Shown one piece after another: positions 17,629 through 26,020 of a DNA stretch of 64,000 nucleotides. Location: NCBI GenBank assembly GCA_016720705.1, contig JADKKB010000007.1, positions 806,001 to 870,000 of the forward strand. Reading direction: 5' to 3'. Below the pieces are notes generated by a model. That model was not told where the DNA came from, ran no database searches, and saw only the letters and a program-made list of their open reading frames with translations. The position numbers and the translations under genes were made by a program. The number at the start of each line of letters is the position of its first letter. Positions within the stretch are counted from its first letter, which is position 1. The DNA is from Chloracidobacterium sp. GTDB lineage: Bacteria > Acidobacteriota > Blastocatellia > Pyrinomonadales > Pyrinomonadaceae.

Positions 17629-18239
17629 ATGCCGAATCCATTTGCAAAGATCGCATTCACCGACAGCGTCAAGATAACGCAGGATCATTACGGCACACGC
17701 CGTGCTAACGAACGCCACGAAAACCTCGACCGGCTTGATGAGTTGACTCGTAACGAAGCCCAATTCATCAGCGAACGTGACGGTTCTTATCTTGCGACTG
17801 TGAATGAGGACGGCCATCCATACCTGCAGTTTCGGGGCGGCCACGCAGGCTTCTTAAACGTCTGGACGAGAAAACGCTCGGTTACGCTGACTTTCGCGGC
17901 AATTTCCAATATATCTCCGTCGGCAACCTCTTCAAAAACAACAAAGCCGCCCTCCTCCTGATGGATTACGCTATCCAGACGCGGCTCAAGATATTTGCCG
18001 AGACGGAGGTCATCGACGCTCCCGACGACGTTGAACTGATCCAGAGCCTCACCATGCCCGACTACAAAGCCAAGAACGAACGGGCGATGATCCTCCACGT
18101 CACCGCATACGACTGGAACTGCCCCCAACACATCACCCCACGCTTCACCCTCGCCGAGATCGAAGCCGGAACCCAAGCCCTTCGGAGCCGCATCATCGAC
18201 CTCGAAGCCGAAGTCGAAAGACTGAAGCACGATTGTTGA
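17629..18239 (+). pseudogene. Pyridoxamine 5'-phosphate oxidase-like protein, frameshifted
   Basis: The N-terminal 75 residues (MPNPFAKIAFTDSVK..., QFISERDGSYLATVNEDGHPYLQFRGG) read from 17629. The rest continues in the -1 frame from about 17853 (LKRLDEKTLGYADFRGNFQYISVGNLF...KAALLLMDYAIQTRLKIFAETEV) to the stop at 18239. Together they give about 203 residues, the normal length of this FMN-binding split-barrel family. In the original frame the protein would end at 17961 after 35 unrelated residues. The shift lies at CTTAAAC (17853-17859). A lost base is the simplest explanation; programmed -1 frameshifting cannot be excluded. The C-terminus forms a coiled coil (LRSRIIDLEAEVERLK). Confidence 0.75.
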
Positions 18240-18310
18240 AAGACATAAGAAGAAAGTAGCTGTTCTGGTATTTTTCTCTCTCTGCTAAAGTTCGGCTATT
18301 CTTAGGATAG

Positions 18311-18433
18311 ATGAAAGAAAGCCTAACTATATATTTTGACACTAGCTTCTTCGTCAATTTATTGAGAGCGGATGAGGTTGTCGCGCAAGAATCAATTGAA
18401 GAACTCAATAAGCTTGGCGTCCGACACAAATGA
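18311..18433 (+). pseudogene. N-terminal fragment of a PIN-domain protein
   Basis: A 40-codon frame begins MKESLTIYFDTSFFVNLL and ends EELNKLGVRHK-stop. The IYFDTS strand with its first catalytic Asp and the following helix match the start of PIN-domain nucleases, commonly VapC-type toxins of about 130-150 residues. The remaining acidic active-site residues are absent, so it would be inactive. No antitoxin gene is visible upstream. It is probably a remnant left by a deletion. Confidence 0.5.
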
Positions 18434-18608
18434 CCTGTATCAGTGGAAGCCCGATAAAAATACTGTGAACCTGGAGACGCACCCGCTGAAGGCCCTCCAA
18501 CGTGAGGGAACGGCGACCAGTTTTAACGAATTGATAAGAAATGTTCCGCTCGATAAGATCGGCCGGATCGAAGAGATGATATCTAATCTGGAAAATGACG
18601 GTCGATGA
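18434..18608 (+). other. Possible coding remnant downstream of the PIN fragment
   Basis: A different frame stays open from 18372 to a stop at 18608 and its later part looks protein-like (NTVNLETHPLKALQREG, PLDKIGRIEEMISNLENDGR). It has no credible start within this interval and no family I recognise. It may be the tail of another truncated gene joined to the PIN fragment. Confidence 0.3.
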
Positions 18609-18623
18609 CTTGAAGAAAGGTTG

Positions 18624-19637
18624 TCACTGATCGGTTCGGGGTCTGATCGCGGGCTTTGTTTCGGATGAAGTCCGGTAATCGTCGGAGTATTTTAATATCA
18701 CTCCGCCAAAGCCTACCGCCCAACCCTTATCTTTGTAAAAATAAACGCGTTCGAGGCGGTGATCGGTATGGCTGTTCTCTAAGGTCCATTGCCCGCCGCC
18801 GTTTGTGGTCCGAATGATCGTTCCGCGATCGCCGACCGCCCAACCATCGCGGTTTGAGGTAAAGAAAACGTCAGTAAGATCCGCATCAACGCCCGACGCC
18901 TGTGCCCGCCAGAGCCTGCCGCCGCCGGTCGAAGCGATGATCGCCCCGCCGGAACCGACCGCCCACCCATACTTTTGCTCCGCGAAAAAGACAGCCGTAA
19001 ACTTAGCGTCTTTTTTTCCGAGCAAGGTAGCATTTTGCCACGTCACGCCGTAGTCGTCCGTAAACATCACTGTCCCCGCCGCTCCCACGATCGCACCGAA
19101 CGCTCCATCGACGAAGTCACCGCCTAGTAGAAGATATTTGATCGACGAGATCGAACGCTTCCACGACTTGCCGTCCTCTGACAGACGGTAAAATATTCCA
19201 CCTTCACCGACCGCGATCGCACTTCCCTTTCCGTCAAATAGTAATTTTGCGACTCGCTCACGGCCACCGTTTTCAAACTCTACATTCTCCCACGTCAGGC
19301 CGCCGTCGATCGTTTTGCGTAGGTAAGAGACGGCATTGCTACCGCGGCTATAGATGTCACGTTGGCATAGTATCCATCCGACCTTGGCTTCACTAAAGTG
19401 AATCTCGACGAGATTATCGCTCGTAAATCTGGGAAATGGAGTCCAGGTCGTACCGCCGTCGGTCGTGGTCAGCATTGTTCCGCCCGACCCCACGATCCAG
19501 CCGTTATTTTCGTTGGTAAATGTTATGTCGTGAAACCAGGCGAAGCTCGCCGAACGCTGTTTGACCCAATCAGCACTGGCTGTTTGGGTCAAAAGCATCG
19601 CAAATGCGATAAGTATTGCTGATCTGAAAACTCGCAT
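18624..19637 (-). CDS. Secreted Ycf48-like beta-propeller protein
   Basis: A 337-residue exported protein (signal peptide MRVFRSAILIAFAMLLTQTASA). Repeated blades carry the BNR/Ycf48 pattern, for example ENNGWIVGSGGTMLTTTDGGTTW, KYGWAVGSGGAIIASTGGGRLW and RDGWAVGDRGTIIRTTNGGGQW, giving a six- or seven-bladed propeller. Cyanobacterial Ycf48 assists photosystem II assembly; in non-photosynthetic bacteria such propellers have no firm role. It is the last gene of the exosortase/exopolysaccharide locus, 21 bp after the Wza-like gene, so an envelope or polymer-related function is inferred. Confidence 0.8.
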   Translation of the reverse strand: MRVFRSAILIAFAMLLTQTASADWVKQRSASFAWFHDITFTNENNGWIVGSGGTMLTTTDGGTTWTPFPRFTSDNLVEIHFSEAKVGWILCQRDIYSRGSNAVSYLRKTIDGGLTWENVEFENGGRERVAKLLFDGKGSAIAVGEGGIFYRLSEDGKSWKRSISSIKYLLLGGDFVDGAFGAIVGAAGTVMFTDDYGVTWQNATLLGKKDAKFTAVFFAEQKYGWAVGSGGAIIASTGGGRLWRAQASGVDADLTDVFFTSNRDGWAVGDRGTIIRTTNGGGQWTLENSHTDHRLERVYFYKDKGWAVGFGGVILKYSDDYRTSSETKPAIRPRTDQ

Positions 19638-19658
19638 CGTGAAGCGGATCTAACCCGC

Positions 19659-20435
19659 CTAAAACGGACTGCCGAACAACATTCGGGCGACACTGACCTT
19701 TGAAATAATTTCAAAAACCTTGTCGATGCTAAAGCCCTTGCCCGAGACAAAAACCTGATCACCCGGATTCAGAAATATCATCTCACCGCGGCCCGCCTGG
19801 ATCTCTCTAAGATTGATCAATTTCGAAGTGACCTTTCCCTGTCCGTTATAGCTATATATAAAGACCTTTTTGGAATCGCCGTCCTTGGCAACGCCGCCGG
19901 ACTCAACGATCGCTTCATAAACACTGACCTTTCGATCCAGTACCCGAACGCCCGGCGATACGACCTTACCGAGCACGCTGTAACGCGCCGACATTGCCTT
20001 TTCGAGCGTTACCGTCACCTTCGGGTCAATGATAAATTCGTCAAGCTTTTTGGTGATCTCCGCAGCGACCTCATCCACCGTCTTGCCGCCGACCATCACA
20101 CCGTCCCGGACCAGCGGATACGAAATACGAGCGGTTGGTGGCACATTGATACCGGTCTTGCAGTAGTCAGGACACTGGCCAAATACCTCGACCGATATCA
20201 CATCGTTCGGGCCGAGCCGATATTCTTTGAGATAATTGTTGTAATACGGCAGGATAGCGTCAGCCTCAGCGGATCCATCAGAATCAGTATCAGGTATCGG
20301 CGATGCCGCCGGCGTAGGTTTGGCCGTAGCCTCGACGGTCGGCGACGTTGGGACAGTCGCTACCTGCTGAGCCCGCGATGCGACTACTCCTGACAATGTA
20401 ATCAACGCTAATATCAAAAAAATCTTGATTTTCAT
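19659..20435 (-). CDS. Polysaccharide export protein (Wza/Poly_export, SLBB domain)
   Basis: A 258-residue outer-membrane or periplasmic polysaccharide exporter. The start at 20435 is chosen because MKIKIFLILALITLSGVVASRAQQ is a signal peptide; the frame extends upstream without one. The Poly_export domain begins YRLGPNDVISVEVFGQCPDYC (about residues 70-90), with DGVMVGGKTVDEVAAEITKKL; the SLBB domain covers YSVLGKVVSPGVRVLDRKVSVYEAIVESGGV. No lipobox Cys is visible, unlike E. coli Wza. It is shorter than classical Wza (about 380), like PEP-CTERM-locus exporters. It would export the polymer built by the upstream enzymes. Confidence 0.88.
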   Translation of the reverse strand: MKIKIFLILALITLSGVVASRAQQVATVPTSPTVEATAKPTPAASPIPDTDSDGSAEADAILPYYNNYLKEYRLGPNDVISVEVFGQCPDYCKTGINVPPTARISYPLVRDGVMVGGKTVDEVAAEITKKLDEFIIDPKVTVTLEKAMSARYSVLGKVVSPGVRVLDRKVSVYEAIVESGGVAKDGDSKKVFIYSYNGQGKVTSKLINLREIQAGRGEMIFLNPGDQVFVSGKGFSIDKVFEIISKVSVARMLFGSPF

Positions 20436-20520
20436 AAACTCTTTTAAGTTTAAGGGCCGCTCGCCCGCTATCGGTATATACATACAATCACTCCGAATAT
20501 CCAGTCGGCATCTTTTTCAA

Positions 20521-21912
20521 TTAGCGTGCCCCGGCGCCAAAGAGAACCGTTTTGATGGTGTCAAAGACGATGACGATGTCCAACGTCAAGCTTTGATTTT
20601 TGATATAAAACAGATCGTACTGCAGTTTCTGGATCGCATCGTCGACCGATGCGCCGTACGGATACTTTACCTGTGCCCATCCCGTCAGTCCCGGAGCGAC
20701 GAGATGACGGTGTTCATAATAGTGGATCTCCTGAGCAAGTTGACGCACAAAATGCGGCCGTTCGGGCCGCGGCCCGACAAAGCTCATCTCGCCCTTAATT
20801 ATATTCCAAAACTGCGGGATCTCGTCCACGCGGATCTTTCGTATCACCTTCCCCACAAATGTTGTTCGCTCGTCATTTGAGGCCGCCCAGACCGGTTTGC
20901 CGTCCGCCTCTGCGTCTGCGTTCATTGACCGAAACTTGATCACGTGAAATGGATGGCCGTTCTTACCGACGCGTTCCTGATAATAAAAGACCGGGCCGCG
21001 CGACGTAAGTTTGATCAGAATTGCCGTCAAGATCGCGATCGGCAATGAAAAGACCAATCCGATCAGCGCCAACCCGCGATGGATCAGTTCGCGAAAAACC
21101 GACTTTAATCTTGTATCGCGTTGTCGGCCTGCAAATATCAGCCACGACGGACGAAGCATATCGATGTGTACCTTACCGGTGATCCGCTCATAGAACGACG
21201 TACACTCTTCGATCGAGACGTTCCCGGCAAGGCTCATCTTCAACAATGCCTCGGTCGGAAATGTGCCGCGGCGCTCTCGAACTGCGATAACAACGCGGTC
21301 GATATTTTCGGCACGAATTATCTCTTCGAGATCAATTGCCTTGCCTAGTATTTCGGATCGGCCCAGTTTTTGCTTTGGTTTAGCACCATTTTCCGACACA
21401 AAACCGACAATGCGGTAACCGGCATCGCGGCGTTTCCACACCGCCTCCGCGGTATCCATTGCGGCTTTTCCCGTGCCGACGACGAGTATCTTTTCGCCGA
21501 TCTCGGGATGACCCGTCAGGCTATGAATGCCGATCCGCCACGCTAGCAGTAGAACCAGTACGAGCGGCACCGCGATCATCGAAACGCCGCGGCCGACCAT
21601 CAGCGGTGGTGCGAGATAAAATAGAAATGCAAGGAATGCCCACGCGATCCCGAGAGCTTGGACCATCCGGAGCAATAGCTCGCGGCGGTTAGTCATTACG
21701 ATGTAGTCGTAAAGATCGTAAAAATAGAGATTGATGATGCAAACGAGAGAGACGAGGCCGATCTTGAGCCATCCGTTTCGTTCATTCAACTCATACGGCG
21801 GGCCGTCCAAACCCAATCGCAGATACATCGCTAGAATGACGCCGCCATATATGATGGCCGCGTCGGCGAGTATCAACGAGAATTTACGAGGACTGAGCCG
21901 AGCGGCACTCAT
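20521..21912 (-). CDS. Polyprenyl-phosphate sugar-1-phosphate transferase (WbaP/WcaJ type)
   Basis: A 463-residue initiating glycosyltransferase that moves a sugar-1-phosphate onto undecaprenyl phosphate at the inner membrane. It shows five hydrophobic segments (four in the first 130 residues, one near 285-305), a CoA-binding-like cytosolic domain (GEKILVVGTGKAAMDTAEAVWKR..., VVIAVRERRGTFP), and the catalytic bac_transf domain with FYYQERVGKNGHPFHVIKFRSM (about 335-357) and the C-terminal KIRVDEIPQFWNIIKGEMSFVGPRPERP and PGLTGWAQVKYPYGAS. Full length. Starts 7 bp after the kinase gene's stop. Sugar specificity is not predictable. Confidence 0.93.
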   Translation of the reverse strand: MSAARLSPRKFSLILADAAIIYGGVILAMYLRLGLDGPPYELNERNGWLKIGLVSLVCIINLYFYDLYDYIVMTNRRELLLRMVQALGIAWAFLAFLFYLAPPLMVGRGVSMIAVPLVLVLLLAWRIGIHSLTGHPEIGEKILVVGTGKAAMDTAEAVWKRRDAGYRIVGFVSENGAKPKQKLGRSEILGKAIDLEEIIRAENIDRVVIAVRERRGTFPTEALLKMSLAGNVSIEECTSFYERITGKVHIDMLRPSWLIFAGRQRDTRLKSVFRELIHRGLALIGLVFSLPIAILTAILIKLTSRGPVFYYQERVGKNGHPFHVIKFRSMNADAEADGKPVWAASNDERTTFVGKVIRKIRVDEIPQFWNIIKGEMSFVGPRPERPHFVRQLAQEIHYYEHRHLVAPGLTGWAQVKYPYGASVDDAIQKLQYDLFYIKNQSLTLDIVIVFDTIKTVLFGAGAR

Positions 21913-21919
21913 TTCTTAC

Positions 21920-22936
21920 CTATGATCCGTTCGGATCCTGAATACGATTGTAATTGTAATAGCCGTAGTTATAGTGTGATTCATCCAAAACGTCTTCGCT
22001 CTGATTGAGGACGACCCCTAACATTCTCTCTTTGGGCAATTGCTCGAGAACACGCTCCAGCGAGGCATATTTGGTACGATTTGCACGCACGACCAGCATT
22101 GCCCCATCGGCGTGATTGATCAATACCGTCGCGTCCGTAAAAATAGCTAGCGGTGGTGCGTCAATGATCACGTAATCAAACATCTCGCGGGCCTCGATCA
22201 AAATTTGCTTGAATTTAGGACCGGAGATCAATTCAGCAACGTCACTCCTCGCCTCACCGCCCGGCAAAATGTGTAGGCCTGATGGCTCGAGCTTAATGAT
22301 AGTTTCGGCGAGGGTTGCATCGGCAGTGAGTATATCCGAAAGTCCCTTGTCTGCCTCGATCCCCAGATAATCAACCAAACTCGGCATCCGAAGGTCACAG
22401 TCGATGACCAAACACCTAACACCGTCCGTTTGCGCCAGAAGCCACGAGAGGTTTAACGCGGTGATCGATTTGCCCTCACTGGGGTTAACGCTCGCGACCA
22501 CGATCGACTGCAGTTTTTTTCGCTGGCTCTTATGCAGAACGTGAGTTCTAAGGCTGCGGTATTCCTCGCAATACGACGAGTTGGGATGAGTGATGGCAAC
22601 AAGACGAGGCTCAACGCGCTCGGCGTCAATGCTCCAACTGACAAAGTCAGGAAGCTGTTTGACGATCGAGCGCGCTGAGCTTTCGACGTTCAATTTTGCC
22701 CCGGCAGTTAATCCAGTTTCCAAATCAGGGAGTGCCGTCCCGATCATAGAATTCGGCTGCCCATTGAACGACGAATCTGAACCACCGATCCTGAGGTCTG
22801 ATTGCGAAAAGAGTTCCGGCGGCGTATTCGGCCGGCGGTTACTCGCGTCGAATGGTACGACGTTCGGATTCGCAAACAAGTCCGTTCCATTAGGATCTTC
22901 GGCTCGTTTCTTTTGCAGTGCTTTAAGGATACTCAT
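21920..22936 (-). CDS. Tyrosine autokinase of the exopolysaccharide locus (CpsD/Wzc-C type)
   Basis: A 338-residue cytosolic BY-kinase that, with the chain-length protein, controls polymer length by cyclic autophosphorylation. The P-loop region is SVNPSEGKSITALNLSWLLA; Walker A' is CLVIDCDLRMPSL; Walker B is FDYVIIDAPPLAIFTDA. The C-terminus carries the expected tyrosine cluster: six Tyr within SHYNYGYYNYN. The P-loop GEGKS core is intact. ATG at 22936 is preferred to the TTG at 22942. The first 130 residues are a variable linker that would contact the Wzz protein. Confidence 0.9.
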   Translation of the reverse strand: MSILKALQKKRAEDPNGTDLFANPNVVPFDASNRRPNTPPELFSQSDLRIGGSDSSFNGQPNSMIGTALPDLETGLTAGAKLNVESSARSIVKQLPDFVSWSIDAERVEPRLVAITHPNSSYCEEYRSLRTHVLHKSQRKKLQSIVVASVNPSEGKSITALNLSWLLAQTDGVRCLVIDCDLRMPSLVDYLGIEADKGLSDILTADATLAETIIKLEPSGLHILPGGEARSDVAELISGPKFKQILIEAREMFDYVIIDAPPLAIFTDATVLINHADGAMLVVRANRTKYASLERVLEQLPKERMLGVVLNQSEDVLDESHYNYGYYNYNRIQDPNGS

Positions 22937-22999
22937 ATTCAAATACTCCGTATTAACGGTGTAGCTACGTCTTTAACGACTTTCGGGGCCGTGATCGTC

Positions 23000-24085
23000 C
23001 TAGTGATAGCCCCCTACCTCTTTGCCGTCAATTTCAAATTCTCGTTCGAGTTCGTCGATGTCGAGTTCGAAATAATCAGGTTCTCGTAGCGGCTTACGCG
23101 CTGTTTTGACCGATCTATCACCGATGATATTCGTGTCATCCGCACCCGGCTTAAACATCCGCGGCTTGATCGCGGCCGCACCTGCCTGGCCCACTTTCCA
23201 CAACTCTTCTACCGGATCGCTACTGATGCCCGGCGGCGAGGGCGCCGGCTCGGCAGGCTTTGACAAAGCAGTTCCAGGCGGAAGCAGGTCGAGATTTTCT
23301 GCGACCTCTTCGACGATCTTTCGTCCGATCTTCTGCATTCCGGCACCATAGGCGGTTAACATTGCGTTGTCGCATAGATTGTTAATATTTCGCGGAATTC
23401 CCTCCGAACATTGATAGATCAGATCGATCGCATCTTTGGTAAAGACATTCGGGTGAGTCGACCCAGCAATGAGCAGGCGTTCGGTTATATACCTTTCCAC
23501 CTCGTCGATATTGGGGTAAGCGTGCATATTACACCTCAGTGCGACCCGCTGTTTCAATTGCCGCAGATTCGGCTGATTCAATTTTTCCCGAAGTTCCGGT
23601 TGGCCCGTCAGAACGATCTGCAGGTGCTTGGCATTATCAGATTCAAAATTCAGCAGCAGTCTGATCTCTTCCAACACATAGTCAGAAAGTTCGTGAGCTT
23701 CGTCGATGATTATTACCGTGCGAAGTCCGCGTCGATGGCGCTCGTCGAGCACCTTTCCCATCAGACTGAGTAACTCTGCCTTGTTATTCCATCCCTTGAG
23801 CCCCAGCATCTGGGTGACGTGGTGATAAAACTCGTCGATCGACAATCGCGGATTAAATACATACGCGGCCAGGACACTCGAGTCGAGGCGACGGAGTATC
23901 CAGCGAAGGGCGGTCGTTTTACCGGTCCCGACCTCACCGGTAAGCACGATCAAGCCCTTGGCACTCTCGAGTCCGTAGTACAAACTCGCAAGCACCTCGT
24001 TATAACTCGGCGTAAAGACAATGAATCGCGGATCGGGCGTCAGTGTAAATGGCGTATCATCCAAGCCAAAAAATTCTCTGTACAT
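23000..24085 (-). CDS. ExeA-type AAA ATPase of the exosortase/PEP-CTERM locus
   Basis: A 361-residue ATPase of the ExeA/GspA family version associated with XrtA loci. It begins MYREFFGLDDTPFTLTPDPRF, then Walker A LTGEVGTGKTTALRW (about residues 46-60), Walker B TVIIIDEAHELSD (about 122-134), sensor I VLTGQPELREKL, and EGIPRNINNLCDNAML (about 232-247). The C-terminal 100 residues are low-complexity and acidic. It has an excellent AGAGGAAAG ribosome-binding site. It probably energises or regulates polymer assembly; its precise partner is unknown. Confidence 0.9.
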   Translation of the reverse strand: MYREFFGLDDTPFTLTPDPRFIVFTPSYNEVLASLYYGLESAKGLIVLTGEVGTGKTTALRWILRRLDSSVLAAYVFNPRLSIDEFYHHVTQMLGLKGWNNKAELLSLMGKVLDERHRRGLRTVIIIDEAHELSDYVLEEIRLLLNFESDNAKHLQIVLTGQPELREKLNQPNLRQLKQRVALRCNMHAYPNIDEVERYITERLLIAGSTHPNVFTKDAIDLIYQCSEGIPRNINNLCDNAMLTAYGAGMQKIGRKIVEEVAENLDLLPPGTALSKPAEPAPSPPGISSDPVEELWKVGQAGAAAIKPRMFKPGADDTNIIGDRSVKTARKPLREPDYFELDIDELEREFEIDGKEVGGYH

Positions 24086-24129
24086 ACTTTCCTCTTTTGA
24101 TATAAAAGCGTCTCGATCTTCGCTCTACC

Positions 24130-25788
24130 TTATGAGACCAATCTTTCCAATATTCGTGTTACTTGCAGGAGCAGAACAATGATCGGAACTATCGCGATTG
24201 CCGCGATTGCCCCGCCGGCCAACTTCAACCAACTTGTGCGGTTGATCCAGGTCCGTTCCGCGTGGGTCAGTAGTGGCGGAATGGACGCCAAAACCGGCAG
24301 CCCCGTGTAATGCTTGGCGTCTGCAATATTCTGGATCTTGAACAGACGCGGGATCTCAAAGAAAGCTGCCAAAAGCAGGCCGAGAAACAAGCCGACACCG
24401 GTTCCAACGAGTGTCAGCACAAATCGTTTTGGTGCGACCGGCGACTGCGGTATATTAGCCGGATCCTGCACGCGGATCGTCTCGCCCTGTGCATTGGTCT
24501 CGACGCCGACGACCGTCTCGGCCTCGTTCTTTTTCTTTAGGATCTCGTCGTAAGTTTGTTTGGCAGATTGGTATTGTGCCGTAATGCCTTCGAGAGCGAC
24601 CTTTACGTTGGGTACCGAGTTGATACGTTGTTCGAGTGCGGCGACCTGACCCGCATTCTGCCTGAGGTCTCCGTCCTTGTTGGTCATCTGCTGTTCGATC
24701 TGGCTTATCTGAGCTTGTATCCGCTGATTTTCGAGCTCAAGACTTTTCTTCTGCAACTCTGCCTTTCGGCCGCTCGCCTGTGTCGCCGTCTGAACGCGGC
24801 GATCCGAACTTTTCCGCAGGCCTTCGATCTCCTCGTTGATGCGGGCTATCTCGCTTTGTTTCGCAATGACGGCCGGATGCTTTTCCTTATAGACCTTAAG
24901 CAAATTATCCAGTTGCCCGTTAAGGTCAGCTCGTTTCTGTACAAGTTGGGCGTATGCCGGCGTGTCTTCGATCTGGCTCGCCGCACGTGCTGTATCCTGA
25001 GTTTCTTTCTCGCCAAAATCCTCGATCAAACGCATTTGCCGATTGTTCGCACCGATCGCATCGCTGAGTCGTCCGCGTTCGTTCATCAGCGACTCCTTCT
25101 CTTTCATAATATTGGACTCGCGATCACGAAGTCCGCTAAGTTGGGCGACGAGGCCCTGTTCGGACTCAGGCAATGTAGCGACATTCGCGGTCATAATGTC
25201 GAGCCTTTGCTTTTCGAGTTCGTCGAGCGCCTGTTTCTTCTCATTAAGCTGACGTTCAAACAGATCCTTTGTCGATTCGGCGATCTCAGTTTGGGTCTGG
25301 ACTTGGGCATTGACGTATTTGCTTGCAAGTTCGGCCGTCACATTGCGCGTCGCCTGCGGATCGCGGTCACGATACCTGATCCGAAACGCGGCGACCTTTT
25401 CATTACCCGTTTCCTCTAGATCGACCTTGATGTTCTTATACATTTTGTCGATGATGAGCTCCATCGGCATTCCGTTATTACGTTCGGCCTTGTAGAGATC
25501 GTATTTCTGGACCAGTGGTTCGAGCGACGAGCGACTGAGCACTTCCTGGTTGATCGTCTGCAAACGCTGTGAAAGGTCTTCGTTGGTCAATGATTGAACG
25601 AGATTAGACGAGATCGTCGGCGGCTTGACCGTCAGCAACGATGTTGACTCATAAATACTTGGCAGTTTATATACGACATAACCGATAGCCGCCGTCATCG
25701 TGATCATCGGCAAGATGATCAACCATTTCTGCCGCTTGACGATACCGATGAGTTCACCGGCACTTCTCTGTCTAAATTCAATGCTCAT
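24130..25788 (-). CDS. Wzz/GumC-type polysaccharide chain-length determinant
   Basis: A 552-residue inner-membrane polysaccharide co-polymerase. There is one transmembrane segment near each end (LIILPMITMTAAIGYVVY, about 18-35; LTLVGTGVGLFLGLLLAAFF, about 448-467) and a third at the C-terminus (GGAIAAIAIVPIIVLLL). The Wzz motif STSLLTVKPPTI follows the first, and a long coiled coil spans about 165-430. Before the second segment lies the conserved Pro-rich IRVQDPANIPQSPVAPKR. The kinase domain is separate (21920-22936), as in Gram-positive and PEP-CTERM systems. Confidence 0.92.
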   Translation of the reverse strand: MSIEFRQRSAGELIGIVKRQKWLIILPMITMTAAIGYVVYKLPSIYESTSLLTVKPPTISSNLVQSLTNEDLSQRLQTINQEVLSRSSLEPLVQKYDLYKAERNNGMPMELIIDKMYKNIKVDLEETGNEKVAAFRIRYRDRDPQATRNVTAELASKYVNAQVQTQTEIAESTKDLFERQLNEKKQALDELEKQRLDIMTANVATLPESEQGLVAQLSGLRDRESNIMKEKESLMNERGRLSDAIGANNRQMRLIEDFGEKETQDTARAASQIEDTPAYAQLVQKRADLNGQLDNLLKVYKEKHPAVIAKQSEIARINEEIEGLRKSSDRRVQTATQASGRKAELQKKSLELENQRIQAQISQIEQQMTNKDGDLRQNAGQVAALEQRINSVPNVKVALEGITAQYQSAKQTYDEILKKKNEAETVVGVETNAQGETIRVQDPANIPQSPVAPKRFVLTLVGTGVGLFLGLLLAAFFEIPRLFKIQNIADAKHYTGLPVLASIPPLLTHAERTWINRTSWLKLAGGAIAAIAIVPIIVLLLQVTRILERLVS

Positions 25789-25810
25789 TTTCGTACTCTT
25801 CGATCTGATT

Positions 25811-26002
25811 TTACGAGATCGAATCTCCCGTCCCTTCTTCGCTCGCAGCCGCGTCTTTCGTCCTTAGGGCCCAACGCAAGACACCGGCCACAACGATCAA
25901 TACGACGCCAAACACCATCAACCCGGCGGCCTCAGGAATACGTGTCACGAATCCCTCAATGGTCGCGCGATCAAATAACGATACTGCTAAAACTAAAAAC
26001 AT
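25811..26002 (-). CDS. 63-residue protein with a PEP-CTERM-like segment
   Basis: A very small protein: a short hydrophobic N-terminus (MFLVLAVSLF), then RIPEAAGLMVFGVVLIVVAG (residues 21-40), VLRWALRTK and an acidic tail. The Pro-Glu followed by a Gly-containing hydrophobic helix and Arg/Lys cluster resembles exosortase sorting signals (PEP motif, transmembrane helix, basic residues). It departs from them in having PEA instead of PEP and 14 residues after the basic cluster. It lies inside the exosortase operon, 18 bp downstream of the TPR lipoprotein gene and 22 bp upstream of the Wzz gene. It could be a sorted mini-protein, a tail remnant, or a plain small membrane protein. Confidence 0.6.
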   Translation of the reverse strand: MFLVLAVSLFDRATIEGFVTRIPEAAGLMVFGVVLIVVAGVLRWALRTKDAAASEEGTGDSIS

Positions 26003-26020
26003 CTTTCTATAACGAACTTT

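Noticed and set aside
24556..25419. Long plus-strand open frame of 287 codons opposite the Wzz-type gene
   Set aside because: It lies entirely antisense to a well-supported coding gene, has no recognisable domain, and is an expected shadow of the heptad-rich coiled coil on the opposite strand.
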